From Chlorops oryzae (Eukaryota > Arthropoda > Insecta > Diptera > Chloropidae), in assembly GCA_020466095.1 (NCBI GenBank), contig CM035806.1:19404571-19468570 (forward strand): 64,000 bases of DNA. Reading direction: 5' to 3'. The notes beneath the pieces are model-generated. The model saw nothing but the letters and a program-made list of their open reading frames with translations, made no database searches and had not been told where the DNA came from. Position numbers and translations under genes: made by a program. Positions 54,596-64,000 of the stretch are shown here, in pieces (position 1 is the first letter of the stretch; every line of letters begins with the position of its first letter).

Positions 54596-55605
54596 CCTTA
54601 ATTTCAATTGCTCAGGAGCTGCGTAACGTGAATTCCTGCAAACATTCAACACATGAAAACATATGGAACCACGTTCAATCAACTTCCTGCATGCTCACGC
54701 ACACGCACGAGTTCGAAAAATTGAATATTTCCTGCGCGTGAGCAACATGACAGCTGAGTATAACAGTTGAAAAAGGGAATATAACAGTGTTGCAGAAACT
54801 ATTGAGTACTTTTTTAAGGTACTTGGTACTACGGGGCCATACTTTTCTTGCTTAATTAAGTAAAATGCATTAAATTTTGTTTTCTTTAAAGCGTAGATGT
54901 CTATACTTCTAATTTATATAATTTATTTGTTATGTTAAAGGGAAAATTTAAATCCACTCATACAAAACAAAACGAATAGAAGAGTACCCAAAAATGTACT
55001 GAGTCAAGTTCAGATCCAAAACCGTAGCAATGACATGCTCATGCACACGCATTAAGCCTGAATTCCAATAGCGCAGGAGCTGCAGGAAATTTCCTGCTGC
55101 AGGAGGGGCAGGAAAAATGCAATTTCCAATAATGCGTGTGCATGAGCATGTCAGTGCTGCGGTTTTGAATGTGAACTTGACTCAGTACATTTTTAGCTAC
55201 TCTTGTACTCGTCTTATTTTCTATGAACGGAATGTAATATTCCCTTTTACTAAGCAAATAAGTTATAGAAATCATATATATAGACATCGAAGCTTAAATG
55301 AAAACATTATTTAATGCATATTAATTCATTAAGGAAGAAAAGCACACCTCCGTAGTACCAAGTACCATAAAAAAGTACTCAATAGTTTCTACAACACTGT
55401 TATATTCCTTTCTTCAACTGTTATACTCAGCTGTCATGTTGCTCACGCGCAGGAAATATTCAATTTTTCGAACTTTTGCGTGTGCAGGAAGTTGATTGGA
55501 CGTCGTTCCATATGTTTTCAGGTGTTGAACATTTACAGGAATTCACGTTACGCACCTCCTGCGCTATTGGAAATTCAGCTTTATTCGAAATTGCATTTTT
55601 CCTGC
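54596..55605. mobile_element. Imperfect foldback, about 480-bp arms
   Basis: Left-arm segments (CAGGAGCTGCGTAACGTGAA, ATCAACTTCCTGCATG, CATGACAGCTGAGTATAACA, CAAGTTCAGATCCAAAACCG) each appear inverted in order between 55110 and 55600 (TTCACGTTACGCACCTCC, AGGAAGTTGATTGG, TGTTATACTCAGCTGTCATG, CGGTTTTGAATGTGAACTTG). The centre is the palindrome GGAAATTTCC at about 55085-55095. Arms are clearly diverged, so it is older than the 45.4-kb inverted repeat. Terminal boundaries are approximate. Confidence 0.85.
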
Positions 55606-56096
55606 ACCTCCTGCATCAGGAAATTTCCTGCATCTCCTGCGCTATTGGAATTCCCGCTCCACACGGGGCTCCTGATCGCCCCTGCACCAAGTTACCAAGG
55701 GCTATTGGTCAACCTTTCGCGACGTGATACAGGACACTATCATTTTACGATTCTAAAACCCAATCAGTCAGTAAAAAACTGTTGGCTAGAGTCTCCGGGT
55801 TTGCCATGCCCGTAACAATTCCCTCGCAGGAAGAGATTTCGACGACTAAAGCGCATTAATAATTAAGATAAGAAAAGAAAAGCTAATCGAAACTTAACTC
55901 ATGCAACGAATAAGTCCGCCATTAAAACTGTTCAACATTAAATGAATAAAAATAAAACGAAACTATGAACAGGAAACAAAAAAAAAAAACAAACAAACAA
56001 AAAATCTATAAACAAAATGAACAGAATGACATCGAGACACAAAGATGTGAGGTGTCGGGGAGATATCCACCACATCTGGGCCTCTCTCCCCCTAAC
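55606..56096 (-). other. Intron of the minus-strand gene, near its donor
   Basis: No repeats recognised. A continuation of the upstream exon past its donor stays open to a stop at 56006, which would give an alternative C-terminus if intron-retained. Confidence 0.4.
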
Positions 56097-56329
56097 CTGC
56101 CTGAATCCTTTAATTGATCGATGAAGTCCTTGCCGGTAATATCGACCAACGAATTCGGATCCATATTCGAGAGTGAGTCCATATCGGAATCGCTTAAAAC
56201 GGAAACATTGCAAAGATTATTTTTCAATTGCCCAACGATCCGTTGTATCCGTGCATGTTCGGCGGCAGCAGCAGCATGATCGCCATTCGTTTCCCCATTT
56301 TGTCCACTGATGGCGACGTATTGTGTTGG
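56097..56329 (-). CDS. Unrecognised host gene, upstream exon (77 codons plus 2 nt)
   Basis: The acceptor TTTAATTGCAG ends at 56330. The exon reads PTQYVAISGQNGETNGD, an Ala run with Glu (HAAAAAEHARIQRIVGQLKN), then NVSVLSDSDMDSLSNMDPNS, then LVDITGKDFIDQLKDSG. It closes at CAG|GTTAGG (donor GT at 56096-56095), leaving phase 2. The next exon (51274) supplies the last base of an Arg codon, so the junction is in frame. Composition, codon use and the Ser/Asp-rich segment are those of a conserved host protein, perhaps nuclear or cytoplasmic regulatory; there is no signal peptide or membrane span. More exons must lie upstream on the minus strand (beyond 56340), but I could not identify them. The family is not recognised. 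Confidence 0.7.
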
Positions 56330-56859
56330 CTGCAATTAAACGAAAAAAAAAAAAAAAACAACAACAAATTAATATTTTCATTTCATTTATTAAATCGTTA
56401 TTTTATGGAGCAGTTATGGATTCAAATTAAAACTAAAATCTTTCTCCACCGTATAAATATACCAACGACATGGCCGCCACCATGCCTCCTTATCATCGAA
56501 ATAATTAACCACTTCCGCTAAGCCGCGGAAGTGGAAATGAAAGGACAATGAAAACTACTTCCGAATCTTAAGCTTTTTTTCTTTTGTGAAGAGCACACAC
56601 ACAACGTTAATTAAAAATGGAATAATAACGAAAATTTTTTTTCTTCTTTCGAACAATTTCGTTTCCTTTGAATTTCCTTTGAAAGAAGGGGGCACAAAAG
56701 TTCAACCTCTCGCAGTGGGCCCAAAGCTATTGTTAATCATTTCACTGTATTTATTGCAATTGAAAACAAATTTAAATCATAAAACTTCACCACTCTTTTG
56801 ACTCTAATTTTTCAGTCAATTACACTAGTTAACAGCATTTATTCTGATCGACATCGAAA
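56330..56859. other. No exon seen
   Basis: AT-rich sequence upstream (minus strand) of the exon. A run of A at 56344-56357 is the polypyrimidine tract of the acceptor. Confidence 0.4.
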
Positions 56860-56985
56860 CACCCTTTTATAATGGTCTTTGGCCTTCTAAAGACGAATGA
56901 AATATTAACATACATATAAGAAAAGCCCTTAGAAGGCCAAAGTCCATAAGAAAAGAGCATTTAGGTGTCCTGAAGAAATCAAAAA
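56860..56985. repeat. Small imperfect hairpin, GGTCTTTGGCCTTCTAA
   Basis: AATGGTCTTTGGCCTTCTAA (56871-56890) is inverted around 56933-56955 (TTAGAAGGCCAAAGTCCAT). It looks like a short MITE or its remnant. Confidence 0.6.
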
Positions 56986-58888
56986 AAAAAAAAGTAATAA
57001 TAATGATAATAATAAATATTATAATATTTGTAAAGTACTGTCATCATTTTTATCATTGTTAAGAGGCTATGATATCACGACATAAGATTGCCTATGAATC
57101 TCAGTGTTTCCAAGGCACTAAAGTAACTAATAACATAGGGATCCAATACCTGCCTCAGCCTCCAGAGACCTGTGTCTACACCCAGCCGCAGTCAGCCATA
57201 TGCACAGGACAGACTCTAAAGAGATCTTAGTTTATCACTCCCATCTTCTTCAGGCGAAAATTAACTCCACAATTACCTGTTAAGCACTAAGTGAGAATTT
57301 TAGTGTGGTTTCGGCTAAGATTTTTTCCAGACCTATGAACCTTTTGACGCCTCTATGGGCTCTTCCAGCACTCATTTAGGGTATTTTCTCCCCATTTTCT
57401 GATCAGGTCGTTTCTAAGGTACTTAATTACTAGACCCGCGGTGAGGTTTGCGTCTGGCAGTCCGCCCTTTCATTGTCTTCATGCCCTGGTATTTAGTAAA
57501 GTCTAACGGTGTTCCTTTTGGAATTATGGCACTGACATTGGAGCCATTATATCTCTACGATCCGCATGAGTATCCGAGAAGATACCTTGTATTGGAACTT
57601 GAGGTGTTCCTTTCTGAAAGTTGGCTCGAACAACTCCCGTCCCAAAGCCACCATCCTCGATTTCAGCCAATTAAGTTAATTACTCTCTCTCTCTTAATTA
57701 TTTCTAACATTTGTAAACAAATAAAAATCATTTTTAAGCTTGAATTAAGTATGAGTATTTTGAAAAAGCCTTAATCCTTCAAAGGGTATTCTAATATAAA
57801 GCAATGATATTGTTTTTTAGAAAAGCTTTAAATTAAATATTGATTTAAGACGAAATTCCATTTAAATTTACGCACAATTGGCCAATCCTGTTGTTATTGT
57901 TTCCATCCTTCTTACCAAAATACTAATTGTATCGCTCATTTGAAATTCATGAGATTTGAGGTAAACAAAATTTTCCATTATGTAAATGTAAAGTAACGAT
58001 GCAACAACGTCGTCTGCACATTCAACATACAAAGAATGTCCGTCTACTCTATTGAAAGAAGCTTTAAATTTATAAAGACTTTGTTTTCATTTTCCAAATT
58101 TTATAAATGTTGACACGGAAAATTACTTCGTTTAGTCTGAACATTTATCATTCATGCTTCTTCTCCTCCTAACCCTTAAAAAGCAGAGCGAAAATTCCCC
58201 TAGAGCATGGCTCAAGCATACTGAAACCTCCATCGAGACATTATGACAAAAAAAAAAAAGGAGATAGATTCTTTTGTATGAAATTAATTGGGGTTTCCAA
58301 AGAAAATACGGTAGATTCGGTTAGAACGAAATAGCGAGGCTTAACTGTAGGCAGACATGCTTCTTGAGTTGTGACACATTCTAGATTCGAGCCTATAAAT
58401 ATGTTATAAGCTACGCTGCAATGGATTCGAGTCTATGGTAAACCTGTCATCCCAGATTGACGAACGAAATCGATATTCGCGACCATCGATAGTCTGAACC
58501 GTGGATAGTATCGATAGTACTTTCGGAAGTTTTCCATTTTAAAATTTTAAGTAATTTGGGTTCGCAAATTGCTAGTGCTACGAATTAAAATTTTTATTAA
58601 AAGAAATCAATGCGATTAAATGTTGTTCATAATAGAGCAGTCCTGCTATCATCTGGAACTGGAGTATGAATATTAGTCAAACCGAAATCAAAGCTTGTCC
58701 GATAATAAGCATGTTTAACATCTTAAAATCCACCATGATTTAATAACATATTTTCTTATCACAAAAGTTTCAATTTTTAATAAAATATCGTACAAACATA
58801 TCCTTCCTCAATTTATACCACGTCGGATTAAATAAGACGGATATTAAAACGTTTCTAACTTAATTTGCAGGAATCTATCCATGACTAT
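56986..58888. other. No gene recognised
   Basis: Positions 57080-57660 are less AT-rich and contain a 108-codon plus-strand frame (57448-57774), but it has no motif, splice context or repeat partner. It might be a decayed retrotransposon or exon remnant. The remainder is AT-rich. Confidence 0.4.
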
Positions 58889-59458
58889 CAGCGTTGCCAT
58901 AAGTGAAGATTTATCTTCAAACCGAAGATTTTTTGAATAGTTTTTTATTAAAAATCTTCAAAAGAAGATTTTTGTTTTTGAAAAATATTGCAATGCAAAA
59001 ACCTTCAAAATGAAGATATTTAGTTTTTCAGTATGATTTTATGAAATTAATTCATATCAATTATTTTCTATTTTTTTTCTAAGTGTAAATTTTTCAAAAA
59101 TTCCGGAGATGAATTGGAATCTTTAAAATGGCATTTTATATATATATATATTTTGTTTGTTGAAAAAACTGTGTTCTTGTTATAAAAAAGTTGTTTACGT
59201 CTTTGTCGTGATACCATGAAGGCTGTATTCATATTATTTTGTGATACTTATTTGTTAAGGCAATGAAGGTATATTTTTATTTTTGTCAATAAAATCAAGA
59301 AAAAAAACACTTTTGCTTTTATTTTATTTGAAATTTTAAGTGAAGATTTTTTTAGTTAGGTTTGAGGTCAAGAAGATTTTTCACAGTCTTAAAACTTCAT
59401 TTTGAAGATTTTTTGGAACACAATGAAGAATTTTTGGCCTCTTGTCATGGCAACACTG
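58889..59458. mobile_element. hAT non-autonomous element, 570 bp, perfect 8-bp duplication
   Basis: Ends CAGCGTTGCCATAA and its near-inverse GTCATGGCAACACTG. ATGACTAT occurs directly outside on both sides (58881-58888 and 59459-59466). The interior has many GAAGATTTTT motifs in both orientations, probable subterminal repeats. No coding capacity. Confidence 0.9.
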
Positions 59459-59609
59459 ATGACTATGGTTTTGAACCATAACATACACAGTTTAGCATTA
59501 CGCCTATAATTCTCATTTTGTTTGTAAAATGGGACACATAAGACTCGCAGAATTCCTGTACATTTTTCACGACGTGAAGTGGCAAGATGTTTGAGTTTTC
59601 ACTTTTTGT

Positions 59610-59985
59610 AACTATCTGTCGATAGTTTCGACAATCTGTAAGTAAGTACGATATTAGATAATTTCAATAATCGATAACTTAATAATCGATAATAACAATG
59701 ATCGAAAATTTAAATGATCAATAATTTCAATAATCGATAGTGTTAAAAGTCGATAATTTTAATAATCGAAAATTTCATTAATCGAAAATTCCACAATCGA
59801 TAATTTCAATAATCGACTATTCAATAAATTCGATAATCGATACTTTCAATAATTTATAAATCCAATTATCGATAATTTCAATAATAGACACTTTCAATAA
59901 TCGATATTGTTAATAATCGATCATTTCAATAATCGACAGTTTAAATAATCGTTAATTTCGATAATCGAAAGCGGTCATTTTTAGG
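59610..59985. repeat. TAATCGATA / ATTTCAATAATCGAT array
   Basis: About 20 loosely periodic units (15-17 bp) of the type ATTTCAATAATCGAT, many variant. The CGATA/TATCGAT cores recall binding sites known in Drosophila for DREF and BEAF-32. Functional relevance is inference. Confidence 0.75.
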
Positions 59986-60249
59986 AACCTATCGATTAAA
60001 AAATCCCCTCCGTGACCGTCAGCACCGCCCTTCCAAAGTTAAAGTAAATGTCGATATTTTCGATAGTGTACAAACATGGGTAGGCTATCGATTGTTTCTC
60101 CAGCTCTATTGTGCGAATGAATTTTTCCAAAAAAATGAACATGTTCTAACCAACGAAATATGGCAAATATTTGCAATTGTTCCTGCAGGTTTAATATGAA
60201 TATTTTCGGCATGATTTTTTTTTTTTTTTTTTTTTTTAAATATCCTTAT

Positions 60250-62264
60250 TAGTGATATTACGAATGTCAAATTTTAGCATTCGCGAATGCGAATGCGAAT
60301 GCGAATATTCAGTTTTTGAATCTATATCTCAAATTTGGCACACATCACCAAATCAATTCATTTATTTATATAGCGCACCAACTTTGGAAAAAAATAATTC
60401 ATTCATAAGTAAAAGAAATTACACATTTCGATGTTAAATTTCAAAGTGTTAAAAAAAAAACAGTCACATGACAACAACAAAACTAATCCGACGATTTCGT
60501 GCAAGCATAACGCCCCTGCGCAATGTTATTGTCGTTTTTCGTTTAGCAGCCCTCAGACGGTCGTTCTTGTATGAAAATTTATGTGAAGGAACTTAAAGGC
60601 ATTCCAAATGCGTTTAATTCAGGGATCGGCAAAATTGAAAATGCAAGTGTGTGTGTGAGAGCAAAGCGGCTACTAAAAATAGCCGAAAATAAACCAAAAA
60701 TGCTGAAACTAGCTAAAAATAAAAGCTATAAGTAGCATAAAGGAGCTGAAATTGACGGAATAGCTACCAATTTCAGAAGTATGGGGTTCTTTTTCCTATA
60801 GCAAGACACTATTTATGCACCCCACCAACTAGTGTCCCCAGCGAGCGAATTTTTAGTGGCGCTGGACTTATTTATACACCACATCGTAACAGACTCGAAG
60901 GAGAAAAGGCCTCAAAACTCTTATTTTTAAAATTTAATATTCCTTTATTAAAGTTCAACTATTGATTTTTTTTTTTATTTAATTTGTTTTAGAAGTTTCT
61001 AATGTTAATTTGTTAAAAATAAGTTTAAGAGGAGTGTGTATTTTTTGTTTTATGTTTTGAGTTTCATAAAAAATCTTAAAAAAAAATTAAGCAAGAAAAT
61101 AAGATATATTTAATAAAATTAAATTTTTTATAAGTTTAACAGAGGAATGTTTGTTATATTGTGTTAAGACAAGGATATCCATATAACTTACTCGTATATC
61201 CGTCGTCTTATACCTATAGGAAACAATTTCTTATATGCGGATTTTTATATATTAAAAGACAGAAACTTTTTGACAACATGGACTTTCTTATATACGTTTC
61301 ATACTAAAATGGTTTTTTTAAGTGCAATATCTGTGTAACGGTAGCACATAAAAAACTCTTTAAATGCTAAAATATTAGCTTTTAAATTTAAATTTTAAAA
61401 ATCGATTAAGGGGGTCTTCTCATTGAAAACCCGTTTTTTGGACCCTTTTTAAAAAAATTCTTATTTGAAAACGCAAAGAATAATTGAAAACTATTTTTAT
61501 TTATTGTATTACAAAAGGTTCAAAGTAAATAAAAAAATTTTTTTTCTCGATACGTGGGCTGTTCAAAAAGTAATGAGACTTCAAAGTTGGTGGTGAAAAA
61601 AAAAGGTGCCGTCACGGCGGCCACGATTCCGGGTCTCCGGAGCGTCAGAAATGGAAAAAAAAACGGGGTTATAATTAGTATAGATATAATTCTCGGGTGA
61701 ACCTCAAGCTTAATTTTGTGATTTTTTTTTGACAAAATGGCGGCCATTCCAAAAAAAAATTTCAATTTCGGGCTTTTTTTTTTGTAGTTTAGTGTAAAAA
61801 AAAAATTGTAAAAAAATTTTTAAAATTATCGTCGAGGTTCACCCGAGAATGGTGACAATTCTGCGTCGATTCCACTTTGTTTCATGAAAATCGGTTCAGT
61901 TGAACTGGAGATATCATGGCCGCCAGTTCGAAAAACGTAGTTTCGAGATAAACGCGTTTAAAGTTTGAAGCAACGCAAAAATTACTCGTTTTAGCGCAGA
62001 TCTTGCTCGACAAAGAAGGCTATATCCTCTAAACTATTTCGAATTTCAAAAAATCCTTTTAGGGGCATATTCACAACTACCCAAGCTATAAATAAATGCA
62101 AAAAAAAAAGTCGAAAAAAAGTTGCTCAATGAGAAGACCCCCTTAAAGTTTACATTTTTGGTCAATTTTCTGCTAATTATATATTCGCAACATTTTGCGA
62201 ATGCGAATGTGAAAAAACATGCGAATATTCGCGAATGCGAATGCGAATATTCGTTACATCACTA
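60250..62264. mobile_element. hAT-type element, 2015 bp, perfect 8-bp duplication
   Basis: Begins TAGTGATATTACGAATG and ends with the near-inverse CGTTACATCACTA. ATCCTTAT lies outside both ends (60242-60249 and 62265-62272). Both ends carry GCGAAT repeats (60275-60307; 62194-62252). TAGTGATGTAACG-type ends with an 8-bp duplication point to hAT. There is no transposase; the interior includes a nested TTAA-flanked element. Confidence 0.88.
61410..62142. mobile_element. Nested TTAA-flanked element, 733 bp
   Basis: GGGGGTCTTCTCATTGA (61410-61426) is exactly inverted at 62126-62142, with TTAA on both sides (61406-61409 and 62143-62146). TTAA duplication suggests a piggyBac-type non-autonomous element. 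Inside, ATTCTCGGGTGAACCTC (about 61690) and GAGGTTCACCCGAGAAT (about 61834) form a further inverted pair, and GTGGGCTGTTCAAAAAGTAA at 61554 recalls a mariner end. The minus-strand frame 61765-61520 is not supported. Confidence 0.85.
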
Positions 62265-62272
62265 ATCCTTAT

Positions 62273-64000
62273 GGCCGCAATTGAAATTCTTAGCTAAGAT
62301 ACTCCACTGAATTTCCTCAATACCTTACCAAGTTAACAATTACCAACTTGACCAATTACAACAAAAATTGTAAGTAATCTCCAGAATTTCCTCAAATTTC
62401 CATGCAACTTATTCTTCCATTCCACTATTCTATTCCATGCAACTTCATTCAGACCATTAGAAAACCGGTTGCCGTTCACCACCAACTGAGACCGATAATT
62501 TAAAAAACAAGTAACAGCTCAAAAAAAAAAAAAAGACGAAACTTTTTACTGTCCCAATAGTCACCAAAGGGCGTTCTTAAAAATTCTAAAAGCAAGAACC
62601 TATGGCAACATTTACTCAAGCCGAAAAAAAATCAAAGTGGAACGAGGTCCTTCATGGCTCAAAAGCGTAAAATATCTAAAACTTTGAAAGCGAAAGTAAA
62701 CGGAGGACGTACTCTGCCGTCGAAAAAGAATTTCTCTTCAAACAACATGACCGTTGAGTTTTAATTTCGATGTTGAGTTGAAAGAGCTGAAAAAACGAAG
62801 AAAGTAACATAAAATAAAAAATGCTTACATCCTTCTGTGTTTAACATACATCTTATCTTTGCTGTAAGCCTTAGGATTAAAAAAGTACCCTACAGATATT
62901 TAACTCGTGGTGATATTTTTGTCAAAACGGCATTTATTATTATTATTTTCTCTAATTTTATTATTTTCAAAAGTTTTGGATTTTTTTAAAATCCTTTTGA
63001 TTGCAAAAAATATTTTATGCCATTATTTTTATTTGGCTTAGAGAGCATTAAAGAAGGATTTTTTTTTTATTATGCCAAAAGCTTTATTGTCCAAAGAATA
63101 CACAAAACGCTTGTTGGTAAAACAAGGGATAATATTTACACATACATACATATATGTAATACTATGTATATGTAAATTAGAACACAAGAATATTGAGATG
63201 CATTCCTTACAAAGGTCACAATTTCATTAGAAATATTTATACACATATGAAATTACTCCTTTTCACATTTTTGTCCTTCATAAGGTTATGTGAATAACAT
63301 CAAAATAAGAGGTATTCTCTTTTGCATTGCTTTGAGAGAGCTTCCTTATCGTTCATGTCTTCTCATGCGTCTGTGATGAACACTCGAGTAATCATCCCAG
63401 TTGGAAAATATATGATACAGTATAGTTAGACACTACGGTTTAAAGAAATTTTTTGTGCTATAACTTTTGTAAGTAGTCCTCAAATGAAGAGTTTTTATTA
63501 ATTAATATACAGGGTGTTCCATACTCAATAGATCAAAAAAAGGAGGTGATAGGGCGAACCCATAAAAGCAAAAAATTGTATGGAAAGGGGGGTTCATTTT
63601 GCACTCGTAAGGAGCTAGAGGCGCGGAAATAATTCGACTAAATTGGTGAGCATACTTTTAGGCGGATATGTAAAACAAAAACACTATTCAGAAATTTTTA
63701 AATTTCTTAGATTTTTCTTTTTCTCATGCTGCCTAAAAGTGTGCTCAATAAATTTGATTAAAATAACTTTTCTGGGAGTCAAAAATACAAAATAATTATT
63801 TTCAAACCTTAGTTTTGCATTGATTGTGAAAAATTTTAGCAACCATGGTATCAAATTGAAGAGAAAAACTCAAAGTTTTCGAAAAGAGTAAAAAAAGAGG
63901 CTCGATCGTATTTATTTTGAATTAAATCACTTTAAAAGCCAAAATTACACTATTTTAGGCTTAGATGGTAGTACCAGAGAAAACGGAATTGAATTATTTA
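62273..64000. other. No gene recognised; possible repeat end at 63510
   Basis: AT-rich. TACAGGGTGTTCCATACTCA at 63510 resembles the ACAGGGTGTTNNA termini of dispersed fly repeats, and the sequence runs off the window, so its other end is not visible. TACATACATATATGTA at 63143 is a short palindrome. Confidence 0.4.

Noticed and set aside
57448..57774. 108-codon frame as a host exon
   Set aside because: No splice sites with matching phase, no recognisable domain and no repeat partner; kept only as an unexplained less AT-rich patch.

Overview
The window looks like transposon-rich, AT-rich nuclear DNA of a higher fly (Diptera, Schizophora; a tephritid-like genome is my guess). The reasons are short introns with canonical GT/AG ends, an SDR gene that reads like Drosophila CG8888, several Helentron elements of the DINE-1/INE-1 type, a mellifera/capitata-type mariner, a Tc1-like DD37E element and hAT MITEs with exact 8-bp target duplications. 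Protein-coding host sequence is sparse.

Host genes. (i) Plus strand, 5901-7262: six exons forming the C-terminal 302 codons of an SDR-fold protein that has lost its Tyr/Lys catalytic pair and its nucleotide-binding glycines. (ii) Minus strand: two exons, 56329-56097 and 51274-50740, of an unrecognised gene; they join in phase across a 4.8-kb intron full of MITEs. (iii) Plus strand, 39103-39138: a possible first coding exon of 12 codons, preceded by an untranslated leader.

Layout. 1-5.6 kb: MITEs, a tandemly repeated element with 43-bp internal units, and two Helentron fragments. 5.9-7.3 kb: the SDR gene. 7.5-10.6 kb: block A, a 3.1-kb repeat with a 9-bp minisatellite, followed by a hAT transposase remnant. 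12.2-15.1 kb: a second copy of the 1.3-3.2 kb repeat, interrupted by a Helentron whose empty site is preserved in the first copy. 15.8-17.0 kb: a frameshifted Gypsy-type gag fragment. 18.3-21.7 kb: block B, the second copy of block A with an enlarged minisatellite. 25.8-27.8 kb: a Helentron holding a terminus-less mariner fragment between 64-bp direct repeats. 27.9-29.2 kb: a Tc1-like DD37E element whose transposase has Gly in place of the last catalytic Glu. 31.0-32.3 kb: a mariner with perfect 32-bp terminal repeats and an intact DD34D transposase. 34-39 kb: a tRNA-derived SINE, foldbacks and a 52-bp tandem repeat. 40.3-41.4 kb: a small transposon with a two-exon Cys-rich gene and six copies of a 9-bp motif. 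43-50 kb: hAT MITEs, a near-perfect 487-bp-arm inverted repeat and a third Helentron. 51-56 kb: the intron of the minus-strand gene. 58.9-62.3 kb: two hAT-type elements with perfect 8-bp duplications, one holding a nested TTAA-flanked element, and a TAATCGAT array.

The most notable items are the Cys-rich transposon at 40.3 kb, the 64-bp-flanked mariner fragment, the degenerate SDR, the Glu-to-Gly transposase, and several long inverted repeats that could yield double-stranded RNA if transcribed. No operon, CRISPR array or phage-like region is present. Everything here was read by eye, so repeat boundaries are approximate unless target duplications or terminal repeats fix them.
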